A DNA stretch of 63,708 nucleotides from an uncultured Prevotella sp. (GTDB taxonomy: Bacteria; Bacteroidota; Bacteroidia; Bacteroidales; Bacteroidaceae). Positions 52,901 through 60,508 of this stretch are shown one piece after another. The DNA is taken from assembly GCA_946999045.1 (NCBI GenBank), contig CAMQBR010000010.1, forward strand, positions 1-63,708. Direction: 5' to 3'. The notes below the pieces were generated by a model. That model searched no databases, was not told where the DNA came from, and saw only the letters and a program-made list of their open reading frames with translations. The position numbers and the translations under genes were made by a program. Every line of letters begins with the position of its first letter. Positions within the stretch are counted from its first letter, which is position 1.

Positions 52901-53934
52901 ACATTGGTATCTATCATCAAAAAGATGTGAAGAACGAGTTTGTAAACTTCCCCAAGCCACAAGATATGGCTAACCATATAGACTCTCGTTGGGTGGCATT
53001 ACAGGGCAAAGGCGGACAAGCAGTTCTCTTTGCAGCAACTCATGAGGGAGGTATGAGCTTCTCTGCTCTGCCTTATTCGGCTCAACAATTGGCTATGGCT
53101 AACCATCCATATGAGTTGCCACAATCTGATGGCACCTATTTGCATCTCGACCTTGCCATTACAGGTTTGGGCGGAAACAGTTGTGGGCAAGGTGCACCGC
53201 TCGATGAAGACAAGGTAAAGGCTGGTGAGCATACTTTTGGTTATGTTATCCGTCCTGTTAATAACATGAGTGATGAGGCTCTCAATGCTTTAGGAACGGT
53301 TAGTGCATCATCAGAAAGCCCGCTTACCATTACCAGAGATAATACAGGAAAAGTATCTATCTCTGGCAAAGATGGTCCTACAGTTTATTATCAGATAAAC
53401 GGAAAAGGAAAGATTCTTGTTTATAAAGATGCCTTTAATCTTCGTAATGGTGGTAAGGTTACGGCTTGGCAAAAGGGAATGGATTTTAGATATACACAGC
53501 ACTTCAATAAGATAAGTGCTATCCCTGTTACCGTTAAGTTCGCATCAAGTGTAGAAAGTGGTGAAGGAGATGCTGAACATATGTTAGACGGTGACCCTAA
53601 TACGTTTTGGCATACCATGTACAGTGTTACTGTAGCTAACTATCCGCACTGGTTCGACTTAGATTGTGGAAAACTAATGACTATTAGGGGCTTTACTTAT
53701 CTGCCTCGTCAAGACTCATGGAACGGTAATATTAAAGATTATCGTGTACAGGTAAGTAACGATGGAAAGAACTGGAGTGAGCCCGTAATAGAGGGAACGT
53801 TTAAGAAGAATAAAGAGCTTAAGCGCATATTGTTTAACAAAACAGTGAGGGCTCGCTATCTTCGTTTTACAGCCCTTAGCTCACAAGACGGTCAAGACTT
53901 TGCTACTTGCGCTGAGTTTACTGTGCTTCAATAA
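49921..53934 (+). CDS. GH2 beta-galactosidase with C-terminal F5/8-type (discoidin-like) domain
   Basis: 1337 residues from ATG 49921 (signal peptide MNFKTLFLCLLSTASISAMA). Domain order: GH2 sugar-binding jelly roll (about 80-290), Ig-like (about 300-410), TIM barrel (about 410-700) with acid/base Glu531 in WSLGNEAG and nucleophile Glu594 in HISEYAHS, then the LacZ-type C-terminal domains (about 720-1150). A final F5/8 type C carbohydrate-binding module follows (about 1195-1337: FASSVESGEGDAEHMLDGDPNTFWHT to the end). Secreted or periplasmic hydrolysis of beta-galactosides is expected. Longer upstream start at 49816 rejected because it runs through a repeat and hides the signal peptide. Divergent from the ROK regulator; strong terminator follows. 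Confidence 0.92.
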   Translation: MNFKTLFLCLLSTASISAMADSGHLEGFAYGKATAPTGKEWQAPEQLSYNKLQPRATFASFASVNEARKFLPENSSYSMSLNGQWKFHFSKNPDERPVNFYQTTFDVSSWDNITVPGSWNIQGVQKDGSLKYGVPIYVNQWMIFKYNIAVDDWRKGVMREPPKNYTTYTYRNEIGSYKRTFNIPNNWDGREIFVSFGGVDNFFYVWVNGQYVGFSKNSRNAARFDISRFAHKGENQIAVEVYRSSDGSFLEAQDMFRLPGIFRSVIVYSTPKVHFKDLVVKPSYINGKGGLDITANIENLSEKAAKDYQVEYQLYANKLYSDDNQLVSILSTNAKVNLKRSIQQAVHNQYSFNNIKPWTPEEPNVYVLVALLKDKKGKLVEATSVETGFRTVEIKDTPASEDEFNLPGRYFYINGKPLKLKGVNRHETNPGRGHAITREQMLEEIMMMKRANINHIRTSHYPNDPYFYYLCNKYGMVLESEANIESHEYFYGKESLSHPKEWRKAHVARVMEMVHSLVNEPCIAIWSLGNEAGPGKNFVAAYDTLKTFDLTRPVQYERNNDIVDMGSNQYPSVNWVRAAVKGKMNIKYPFHISEYAHSMGNAEGNLQDYWDAIESTNYFMGGAIWDWIDQSMYNYTKDGIRYLAYGGDFGDTPNDGQFVMNGIIFGDMKPKPQYFEVKKVYQNVGISWANQQTGVLDIFNKNYYSDDLSGYDVQWILSADGLPIKNGTLNLGSVEPRHHKIMSINGLCDNLLPHKNYYLTISFKLKNNEPWAKAGYVQAYQQLQLRKATALPVLTSTMPATKQKLTVVENDNKITLSGNGNKVVFDKATGSIYSLSYGGKTIIENGNGPKLDAFRAWVNNDNWAYEAWYDNGLHHLLHKALSYKLAKNHNGSVSLLFTIESQGASTAQLQGADKNWKKLIETGKRPDFKFTTNVIYTVYPDGSIESESSISSNKPQLVLPRLGYVMKLPTDMRTMVYNGRGPIGNYPDRKTSQNIGIYHQKDVKNEFVNFPKPQDMANHIDSRWVALQGKGGQAVLFAATHEGGMSFSALPYSAQQLAMANHPYELPQSDGTYLHLDLAITGLGGNSCGQGAPLDEDKVKAGEHTFGYVIRPVNNMSDEALNALGTVSASSESPLTITRDNTGKVSISGKDGPTVYYQINGKGKILVYKDAFNLRNGGKVTAWQKGMDFRYTQHFNKISAIPVTVKFASSVESGEGDAEHMLDGDPNTFWHTMYSVTVANYPHWFDLDCGKLMTIRGFTYLPRQDSWNGNIKDYRVQVSNDGKNWSEPVIEGTFKKNKELKRILFNKTVRARYLRFTALSSQDGQDFATCAEFTVLQ

Positions 53935-53955
53935 TTTATATATATATATCATAAA

Positions 53956-54005
53956 AAATAGGAGATAAGCATTTTTATATAAAGTGCCTGTCTCCTATTT
54001 TTTTC
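53956..54005 (+). terminator. Terminator of the GH2 gene
   Basis: AAATAGGAGA (53956-53965) pairs with TCTCCTATTT (53991-54000), with inner TAAGCA/TGCCTG partial pairing, followed by TTTTC. It lies 21 bp after the stop. Confidence 0.85.
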
Positions 54006-54011
54006 TCTTAA

Positions 54012-54273
54012 GTCGGGTTCTGTAAATTAGTGTTGTTAGATTTTGTATGCTTATTTTTGAGCTAAAAATGTAAGAGCGTGAAGAAGTGTAGTAGGCTATA
54101 CGACTGTATAAAACTTACATTCTGCAAAAAAAAAACAGTGCCAGCAGAATACTATCAAACTTATTTAATTCGTTGAGATGCAGCCCATCTTCTATAAAAA
54201 GAAGCCAAAAGATACCAAAACGTATTTGATGAAATGTACTTACAATATGTGGTGGTATTTTATAGAACTAATC
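54012..54273. mobile_element. Miniature inverted-repeat element, copy G (262 bp)
   Basis: Ends GTCGGGTTCTGTAAATTAG and (inverted) GATTAGTTCTATAAAAT, flanked by TTAA/TTAA (54008-54011, 54274-54277). It is the longest internal version of the family. Read from its right end it aligns with copy D (AAATACGTTTTG, ATCTTTTGGCTTCTTTTT). Inserted directly behind the GH2 terminator. Confidence 0.8.
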
Positions 54274-54409
54274 TTAATTTTGTTTTATTCAATCTTGACA
54301 GCAATCTTGTTTACAGTATAATTTCTGGTTACTTGATTGGAAATTGTAGATATTACTTAATGCAAATTTTACGTTTTGTATATTAAAAAGATATTTAATA
54401 TCAATTTGT

Positions 54410-54919
54410 TTACACAATCTCTAACTTTCTAACTTCTGTATTTTCCATTCTTTTAATCTCAGACATGGGTTTATGATAGAGCACACTCTGAATGGCTTTG
54501 TTAATGATACCATGTCCAACGGCAAGTATGGAGCCATGAGGACATACTTGTTTTACATACGTAAGAAAAGATGTAGCTCTGTTAAGCAAATCATCTATGC
54601 TTTCCACATTCTCGGGGAAAGGCAATCCCTTTAAGTCAGGAATAAATCTTCCTGTAAAGTCTCCCCAATCTCGTTCTCGCAACAAAGGTGTTGTTACAAT
54701 TGTAGCATGATGAGGTTTAGCAATGAGCTCACAGGTTTGTATAGCTCTGTAAAGATCGCTTGACATAAACACATCTATCTTCGTGTCCTTATAAATCAAA
54801 CTTGTTTGTTGTGCCTGCTTTACTCCCTTTTTATTGAGCTGGCCTTGTGTTTGTCCCTGCATTAGTTGCAAAGCATTGTCAACAGTTTCTCCGTGCCTTA
54901 CTAAATATAATGTTGTCAT
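54410..54919 (-). CDS. Histidine phosphatase family protein (phosphoglycerate mutase-like)
   Basis: 169 residues from MTTLYLVRHGETVDN, with the catalytic RHG at 8-10 and the second conserved His in AVGHGIINK (about 142). The frame is open ten codons further upstream, but the motif-to-start distance of this choice is standard for the branch. Family members remove phosphate from small molecules or proteins through a phosphohistidine; the substrate cannot be told. Together with the plus-strand DUF308 gene it forms a divergent pair. Confidence 0.85.
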   Translation of the reverse strand: MTTLYLVRHGETVDNALQLMQGQTQGQLNKKGVKQAQQTSLIYKDTKIDVFMSSDLYRAIQTCELIAKPHHATIVTTPLLRERDWGDFTGRFIPDLKGLPFPENVESIDDLLNRATSFLTYVKQVCPHGSILAVGHGIINKAIQSVLYHKPMSEIKRMENTEVRKLEIV

Positions 54920-54943
54920 AAAATTCGAAAATATAATAAAAGG

Positions 54944-54974
54944 TTGCATAGATATAAGAATGTTCGTATTTTTG
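54944..54974 (+). promoter_or_regulatory. Promoter of the DUF308 gene
   Basis: TTG at 54944-54946, 20-bp spacer, TATTTTTG at 54967-54974. It lies 84 bp before the ATG at 55058; the predicted leader contains a miniature-element fragment. Confidence 0.65.
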
Positions 54975-54982
54975 CATAAAAT

Positions 54983-55025
54983 AGGTTTCGTCTCAACAAT
55001 TCAAATAAGTTTGATTGTATTCTGG
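54983..55025. mobile_element. Internal fragment of the miniature element family
   Basis: GGTTTCGTCTCAACAATTCA followed by AATAAGTTTGATTGTATTCTGG matches an internal block also found in the copy at 63464 (CAGGCTGCGCCTCAACAATT...). No termini remain. It occupies the 5' leader of the DUF308 gene. Confidence 0.55.
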
Positions 55026-55057
55026 TTGAACCATTTTTGTAGAAATATGATATATTT

Positions 55058-55699
55058 ATGATGAAATTAATTCAAACTTCTATTATTCGTGCTGTTGTTT
55101 CTATTATTATAGGAGCTTTACTCATTAAGTACAAAGAAGAAATGGTAACATGGCTTACCATTTTGGTAGGTGTATTATTTCTTATTTCAGGACTTATTTC
55201 GTGTATCACCTATGCAGTTAACAAGAAACATATTAACGATACCATTGTTTACGATGCTAACGGAAATCAATTAACTGGTATGAAACCAGCTCCGCCTATT
55301 GTTGGTATTGGTAGTATTATTTTGGGAGGTATATTGATGTTTATTCCTCATACCTTCTTAACGGGTATTGTTTATATATTTGCTCTTATATTGATAATTG
55401 GAGCTATTAATCAATTTGCAGTTTTGGCATCTATCAACCGAAACATAGGAGTAAATATGATATACTGGTTATTGCCAACAACGGTGCTTCTTATCGGACT
55501 CATTGCTATTGTAAAACCAACGTGGATAGCTTCAGCCCCATTCTTGATGATAGGCTGGACTATGGTGTTGTATGGGATAATAGAATGTATTAATTGCATT
55601 AAATTGGTTAAGGTAAACAAAAAGTTTACAGAAAACAAGGTGCAACCACATATGTCTAATGAGATAGGAGAAGAAACAGAAGGCAGCGAAACAAAGTAG
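55058..55699 (+). CDS. DUF308 / HdeD-like membrane protein
   Basis: 213 residues with six hydrophobic helices (about 7-24, 30-50, 77-98, 101-122, 130-150, 155-175) and a charged C-terminal tail (NEIGEETEGSETK). The paired-helix repeats with GxLFLISG-like turns (TWLTILVGVLFLISGLI) are typical of DUF308 (HdeD, acid-resistance membrane protein family). The role in Bacteroidetes is not established. Convergent with udk, 48 bp between the stops. Confidence 0.85.
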   Translation: MMKLIQTSIIRAVVSIIIGALLIKYKEEMVTWLTILVGVLFLISGLISCITYAVNKKHINDTIVYDANGNQLTGMKPAPPIVGIGSIILGGILMFIPHTFLTGIVYIFALILIIGAINQFAVLASINRNIGVNMIYWLLPTTVLLIGLIAIVKPTWIASAPFLMIGWTMVLYGIIECINCIKLVKVNKKFTENKVQPHMSNEIGEETEGSETK

Positions 55700-55747
55700 A
55701 AAATATGTTTCTACAAATATCATGTATGTAGATTGATTGGTATACAC

Positions 55748-56377
55748 CTATTGTATCAATCGCTCTACATATTTGCATAGTATGTCAATGCCCTTGAGAT
55801 TTTCGCCTCCTTGAGGAATAATGATGTCAGCATAACGCTTGGTAGGTTCAATAAATTGTTCGTGCATAGGCTTTAATACCTCTAAGTATCTATGCAGTAT
55901 CGTTGTAACATCTCTACCTCGTTCTACTGTATCTCGACGGATATTACGGATTAACCTTTCGTCTGAATCGCAATCAACAAAAACACGTAAATCCATCATC
56001 TCACGCAATTTCTTGTTGAGCAGTGTCATAATACCCTCTATAATGATAACAGGTTTAGGATCTAAATGCACCGTCTCTTGTAATCGGTTGCATTTAAGAT
56101 AAGAATACGTAGGTTGTTCAATAGCATTGCCTTGACGTAATTCGTTTACCTGTTTTATCAAAAGTTTCCAGTCGAACGCATCTGGATGATCAAAGTTAAT
56201 GGCATGTCGCTCCTCTTCTGTCATGTGCGATGTATCGTTATAATACGAATCAAGCGGAACTACCGCCACGTAATGAGGCGGCAAGGCTTTAGCCAATTTA
56301 CGTACAACAGTGGTTTTACCTGAACCTGTACCACCAGCAATACCTATGATGGTTACTTTTTTATTATTTTCTATCAT
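55748..56377 (-). CDS. udk: Uridine kinase
   Basis: 209 residues. P-loop GIAGGTGSGKTT (about 12-23) and the family motifs VPLDSYYND (about 40-48), FDHPDAFDW (about 63-71) and RRDTVERGRD (about 148-157) fit uridine/cytidine kinase, which phosphorylates uridine and cytidine in pyrimidine salvage. Complete. It lies 17 bp after the uracil-DNA glycosylase-like gene on the same strand, so the two are probably one transcript. Confidence 0.95.
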   Translation of the reverse strand: MIENNKKVTIIGIAGGTGSGKTTVVRKLAKALPPHYVAVVPLDSYYNDTSHMTEEERHAINFDHPDAFDWKLLIKQVNELRQGNAIEQPTYSYLKCNRLQETVHLDPKPVIIIEGIMTLLNKKLREMMDLRVFVDCDSDERLIRNIRRDTVERGRDVTTILHRYLEVLKPMHEQFIEPTKRYADIIIPQGGENLKGIDILCKYVERLIQ

Positions 56378-56394
56378 ATGTCAAAAGTTATATG

Positions 56395-56970
56395 CTACAT
56401 CAAAATATCTTGAAACATCTTATTATAATATTTTGCTTTCTCTTCTACTTTTATCGGATAAGCTCTCGAACTACTTGGCATGCGATATAATCTGAGCGTT
56501 CTACCTTCAAACATAAACTCGCTGTACCCTCCCATCTTTGGTGCATCTACACCATAATGTTGGGTAAATATATGAGTAGCCAACTGTCCTGCCGTTAGTA
56601 CTCCTTTGCAAAGAGGTAGCGTATGCAATAATTGGTCGAGGTTAACTTTTTCTACTATCTTCAAGTCTTTGTCCGATGCTGTATTTTTTATTCGAATAAT
56701 ACGTTTTGCTGTATCATACAAAGCTACTCCTTTTTTGTTTAAGAAAGATTTCAACTCATCCATCTTAAATGTTTTCTCTTCTTGATTAACAAAATGATTT
56801 TTGTCTTGAAAGAACAAATATCCAAATATGCGCCACATATCATTTTGAAAGTTTGGATAGAAGAATGGCATACTCCACCTTTTAGATGCAGGTGGAAATG
56901 TTCCCAACATTAACAACCTCGCTTGTTTGGGAAGAAAGGGGGCAAAAGGATGAACTTCTATGTTAGGCAT
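56395..56970 (-). CDS. Uracil-DNA glycosylase family protein (Mug/SMUG2-like)
   Basis: 191 residues. LMLGTFPPASKRWSMPFFYPN (about 20-40) resembles motif A of the UDG superfamily branch that includes Mug/TDG and SMUG2-like proteins (G-x-x-P...F-Y-N-P-type loop). The later segment LYRMPSSSRAYP (about 157-168) resembles motif B (here MPSSS). No zinc or Fe-S cysteine cluster is present. It probably excises uracil or a related deaminated base from DNA. The catalytic acid is unclear from sequence alone, so substrate and activity remain inference. Upstream of and close to udk. Confidence 0.8.
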   Translation of the reverse strand: MPNIEVHPFAPFLPKQARLLMLGTFPPASKRWSMPFFYPNFQNDMWRIFGYLFFQDKNHFVNQEEKTFKMDELKSFLNKKGVALYDTAKRIIRIKNTASDKDLKIVEKVNLDQLLHTLPLCKGVLTAGQLATHIFTQHYGVDAPKMGGYSEFMFEGRTLRLYRMPSSSRAYPIKVEEKAKYYNKMFQDILM

Positions 56971-57111
56971 ATCTTTTAAGTTATTGAGCTTATTAGTTGT
57001 TGTTTAAAAGTTTTGTAAAGATATAAAAAGAATTTAAGTCAATGACGCTTTCTCCTCAACGCTATTCACTGTTTGCAAAATTATGAATTAAAAATCATGA
57101 ATAAAATTTAC

Positions 57112-58158
57112 TTATTTCTTCTTTACCAAATACACTACTACAGGCAAGTGGTCACTGTATCCATTAAGCCATACACCACCAGCCGTAGTACGTTTAGGTG
57201 AACCCTTATATTTGCCTGTAGTCTGGAAGAGATACTCAAAGCGTTGTATTTGATTTTTCCAGAACTTTAAAGTAGAATAATCCTTCACACCTTTTTTATT
57301 CAACATATTAGGTGATAGCACTATTTGGTCGAACAAGTTCCACGCCCCTTGATACATCAGTGTACCTGTGCCTTGTTTAGCTAGCAGGTTGTACCATGGA
57401 TTGTACATATCATCAGCTCCAACCTCATCTATTTCGGGCTTAGCCGATAATACCTTGTGCATACTTTTACTCGTAGGATCATCATTCATATCGCCCATCA
57501 CCATTACCTTCATGGTAGGTTCTAAGTGCAATAATGAGTCTTTGATAGCTTTTACCTGTTGGGCCGCTACCTCACGATAAAAAGAACCGCTAAATCTACT
57601 GGGCCAGTGACATACCACAATAGCAACCTTCTCATGGGCCAACTGTCCTGTTATGGTTAAGAACCCACGTGTCTTAAAAGCACTGTCCTTAGCAAGCGGT
57701 TGAACATATTGTACTAACTTGGTGGTTTGAGGCTTAAACAATTGTGGATTATAGAGCAAGGCACAATCAATACCACGCTTATCTGGTCCCTCAATATGAA
57801 TATACTTATAGCCACGTTTTGCCAAAGCTGGTTGAGCTACTAAATCATTCAGCACATTTGCATTCTCTACTTCACTCAGTCCAATGAGTGCACACCCTAC
57901 TTTAGGCAATATATCGGTACCCATATCAGATAATGCACGTGCCATATTGTGCAATTTATTAGTATATTTTAATTTATTCCATTTATACGAACCATTTGGT
58001 AAAAAGGCATAATCGTTTTTACCAACATCATGACAAGTGTCGAAAAGGTTTTCTTGATTATAAAAGCCAATGGCATACACCGAATATTTGTTTTGAGCAA
58101 ATACATCTATAAGACTGCATACTAAAACAATTAGAAGCAAAAAATGACGTTTCATCAT
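57112..58158 (-). CDS. Secreted endonuclease/exonuclease/phosphatase (EEP) family hydrolase
   Basis: 348 residues with a cleavable signal peptide (LLLIVLVCSLIDVFAQ). The EEP fold is marked by FYNQENLFDT (Asn and Glu metal ligands, about 32-41), IGLSEVEN (about 88-95), the catalytic GDMNDDP (about 222-228) and the final SDHLPVVV (about 337-344). Members include DNases, sphingomyelinase-like and inositol phosphatases; the sequence does not separate them. Export implies action on extracellular nucleic acid or phospho-esters. Promoter element TATCTTTG at 58241-58248. ATG 58155 (second Met) is an alternative start. Confidence 0.88.
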   Translation of the reverse strand: MMKRHFLLLIVLVCSLIDVFAQNKYSVYAIGFYNQENLFDTCHDVGKNDYAFLPNGSYKWNKLKYTNKLHNMARALSDMGTDILPKVGCALIGLSEVENANVLNDLVAQPALAKRGYKYIHIEGPDKRGIDCALLYNPQLFKPQTTKLVQYVQPLAKDSAFKTRGFLTITGQLAHEKVAIVVCHWPSRFSGSFYREVAAQQVKAIKDSLLHLEPTMKVMVMGDMNDDPTSKSMHKVLSAKPEIDEVGADDMYNPWYNLLAKQGTGTLMYQGAWNLFDQIVLSPNMLNKKGVKDYSTLKFWKNQIQRFEYLFQTTGKYKGSPKRTTAGGVWLNGYSDHLPVVVYLVKKK

Positions 58159-58240
58159 ATTTAATAATTAATGATTTGTTTATCACATGGAGGTGATACT
58201 CCAATGTTCTTGCCAACAAACAAAAATCTATTGACACTTG

Positions 58241-58248
58241 CAAAGATA
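58241..58248 (-). promoter_or_regulatory. -7 element of the EEP hydrolase promoter
   Basis: Minus-strand TATCTTTG matches TAnnTTTG, 83 bp before the ATG; no TTG at the standard distance. Confidence 0.45.
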
Positions 58249-58341
58249 AACTAATTATTTGATATATGTAAGCTATAAAGGTTGTAAAATTATGATTGCT
58301 GCACTACATTGCATAAAGCAGGAATTTATGAATTGTAGTAA

Positions 58342-58533
58342 AGGCGGCTCTCTAAATTACCATCGCATATAGTGAGTAATTTTTATAAAATACGTTTTGT
58401 TATCTTTTGGCTTCTTTTTGGTTCAAAATGTAAGTTCGTTCAGTCGTGTAGCTCGCTACACTCCTTTACTCTCTTGCATTTTGACCTCAAAAATAAGCTC
58501 AAAAGATAACAAAGCTAATTTATAGACCCGCCC
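58342..58533. mobile_element. Miniature inverted-repeat element, copy D (192 bp)
   Basis: Ends AGGCGGCTCTCTAAATTACC and (inverted) GGGCGGGTCTATAAATTAGC. No target duplication (GTAA against TTTA), so the copy is old or rearranged. The inner arms are CAAAATG/CATTTTG and the apical hairpin is GTGTAGC-TC-GCTACAC, differing from other copies by paired changes. The right end lies one base from the stop codon of the 173-residue hypothetical gene. Confidence 0.8.
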
Positions 58534-58534
58534 T

Positions 58535-59056
58535 TTATCCTATCTTTGTCATGTGGTAGCCCAAGCGTTTAAGTTCGATGGCTATTCCAAATAAGTATAA
58601 CTGGTGTAGAGCAGCTATCACGGCTTTGTAAGCATCTTTTGAACCTGGAGTAATTGATAAATGGCACAGTATATTGTTGGTACGTGCACCGCATTCGGCA
58701 ACAAGTGCTTGTAATTCTTCAGACTGTTGCGCATTTAACAATAAAACCTTTTTACGGATATAATCGTCCATGTGGTCGAAATCTATTCTATTGCGCAAGT
58801 AGGTATAGAGGTTGTCCACCTTACTATATAGTTGCCAGTCGTCATCCCAATATTTAGCCATTGCCATACCTACATACATCATCCAACCCAATACAACTGT
58901 TGGATATTGATTAAACTCTCGAACGGCATCGGGCATATAGGTATTAGCTATATCGTACCATTTGCCTTCTATATCGGGAGCTTCAGGCAAGCGTTCGTCT
59001 ATTTGGTGTCGGCCTAAAAGATATTGGTACAAATCTGATTTGAAAATAGATTCCAT
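58535..59056 (-). CDS. Conserved hypothetical protein (173 aa)
   Basis: 173 residues, mainly helical and acidic, without signal peptide or membrane segment. Notable stretches are FKSDLYQYLLGRHQIDERLPEAPDIEGKW at the start, a Trp/Met-rich centre (VVLGWMMYVGMAMAKYWDDDW) and a helical C-terminus (AVIAALHQLYLFGIAIELKRLGYHM). I do not recognise a family with certainty. It is located 130 bp upstream of recA's end on the same strand; the miniature element copy D starts right after its stop. A cytoplasmic Bacteroidales protein is the best statement. Confidence 0.75.
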   Translation of the reverse strand: MESIFKSDLYQYLLGRHQIDERLPEAPDIEGKWYDIANTYMPDAVREFNQYPTVVLGWMMYVGMAMAKYWDDDWQLYSKVDNLYTYLRNRIDFDHMDDYIRKKVLLLNAQQSEELQALVAECGARTNNILCHLSITPGSKDAYKAVIAALHQLYLFGIAIELKRLGYHMTKIG

Positions 59057-59186
59057 ATGTGGATAGTTGACAAGTTCGCAAGTTGGCGAGCTTAAAAGTT
59101 TTTAGTTTATAAGTAGATTATTATTAGATAAGGAAGTATGAGGAGGATAGAAGCTATATCTATCCTCCTTAAAACATTTTATAAAA

Positions 59187-60218
59187 TTATTTTCCAGCTG
59201 ACATCTTCTCAGCAATAGCTGCTTTTATTTTTGCTTCGAGTTCCTCGCATAACTCTATATTATCTTTCAGTAAAGTTTTGGTGGCATCACGACCTTGAGC
59301 CAATTTAGAATCTTGATAAGAATACCATGAACCACTCTTCTTGATAATATCGTACTCAACACCAAGGTCTACTATCTCACCAATCTTTGAGATACCTTGA
59401 CCAAAGGTTATTTCAAATTCCGCTTTACGGAAGGGGGGTGCAACTTTGTTCTTCACTACTCTTACGCGAACCTGATTACCAATTACCTGGTCGCCGTCTT
59501 TTAAACTGGTAACCTTGCGAATGTCAAGCCGAACTGAAGCATAGAACTTCAATGCGTTACCACCAGTTGTAGTTTCTGGGTTGCCAAACGTTATTCCTAT
59601 CTTTTCACGTAACTGATTGATAAAAATACAGGTTGTATTGGTTTTGCTGATAGTAGATGTAAGTTTGCGCAGAGCCTGACTCATCAATCGTGCTTGCAAA
59701 CCAACATTACTATCTCCCATATCGCCTTCTATTTCTTTCTTAGGAGTAAGTGCAGCAACAGAGTCAATAACTAATATGTCGATAGCAGAAGAACGAATTA
59801 ACTGGTCGGCAATCTCTAAAGCCTGTTCTCCGTTATCTGGTTGTGAAATCCACAGGTTATCAACGTCCACACCTAAATTAGCTGCATAAAAGCGGTCGAA
59901 AGCATGCTCGGCATCAATAAAGGCAGCAATGCCTCCAGTTTTTTGTGCTTCAGCGATAGCATGGATAGCTAACGTTGTTTTACCAGACGATTCTGGCCCA
60001 TATATTTCTATAATACGTCCACGAGGATAACCTCCCACGCCCAAGGCAACATCTAATGCAATGCTACCAGTAGGTATAACGTCTACATCTTCTATCTGTT
60101 CTTCGCCCATACGCATGATAGAACCTTTACCAAAGTCCTTTTCTATCTTTGCCATGGCAGCTTGCAAGGCTTTTAGTTTTCCCTCGTTAGCTGATGTATT
60201 TCCTTGTTCTTTTGCCAT
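59187..60218 (-). CDS. recA: Recombinase A
   Basis: 343 residues from MAKEQGNTSANEGKLKAL. The frame is open eight codons upstream, but this start matches RecA proteins of the group. Walker A GPESSGKTT (about 71-79), Walker B LVIDSVAAL, L2 loop GNPETTTGGNALKFYAS (about 202-218). RecA forms filaments on single-stranded DNA for recombination and SOS induction. No LexA-type operator was recognised upstream. The 290-bp upstream gap holds a short miniature element. Confidence 0.97.
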   Translation of the reverse strand: MAKEQGNTSANEGKLKALQAAMAKIEKDFGKGSIMRMGEEQIEDVDVIPTGSIALDVALGVGGYPRGRIIEIYGPESSGKTTLAIHAIAEAQKTGGIAAFIDAEHAFDRFYAANLGVDVDNLWISQPDNGEQALEIADQLIRSSAIDILVIDSVAALTPKKEIEGDMGDSNVGLQARLMSQALRKLTSTISKTNTTCIFINQLREKIGITFGNPETTTGGNALKFYASVRLDIRKVTSLKDGDQVIGNQVRVRVVKNKVAPPFRKAEFEITFGQGISKIGEIVDLGVEYDIIKKSGSWYSYQDSKLAQGRDATKTLLKDNIELCEELEAKIKAAIAEKMSAGK

Positions 60219-60365
60219 AAGTAAATAATAAGCTTCACTCACAACCCCTCCCCGAAAGGCGGAATTAGTAGTTAGCTTCTTTATAGTTATTATTTATTAC
60301 TATTGATTAAATAAACTATACTTTAACATTTCCTCCCCCCCTATTAGTGAGAAATTATATTTTAT

Positions 60366-60442
60366 GGGCGGTTCTATAAATGAGTTTAAACGTAAAAAAA
60401 CTGACATAAAAAACTTTACGGTGGTAATTTATAGAACCGCCC
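60366..60442. mobile_element. Miniature element, 77-bp internally deleted copy E
   Basis: GGGCGGTTCTATAAATGAG on the left and a perfect inverted GGGCGGTTCTATAAATTA on the right, flanked by TTAT/TTAT (60362-60365, 60443-60446). The interior is reduced to the outer arms (ACGTAAAAAAACTGACATAA and so on), a deletion derivative of the 191-bp form. It lies between the recA upstream region and the carboxynorspermidine dehydrogenase gene. Confidence 0.85.
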
Positions 60443-60462
60443 TTATATAGAAAGTCTAAATA

Positions 60463-60494
60463 CTCCCTTCTCTTTTGGTGAAGAAGGGGGGGAG
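60463..60494. repeat. C/G-rich hairpin downstream of the carboxynorspermidine dehydrogenase-like gene
   Basis: CTCCCTTCTCTT (60463-60474) pairs with AAGAAGGGGGGGAG (60481-60494) with a small mismatch, 15 bp after the gene's stop on the minus strand. There is no T-run. Related sequences occur at 11284 and 49866. Confidence 0.45.
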
Positions 60495-60508
60495 AGGATA
60501 CTTTTTTT

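Noticed and set aside
58338..58541. Target duplication around miniature copy D
   Set aside because: Flanks are GTAA and TTTA, which do not match; the copy is kept on the strength of its termini only.
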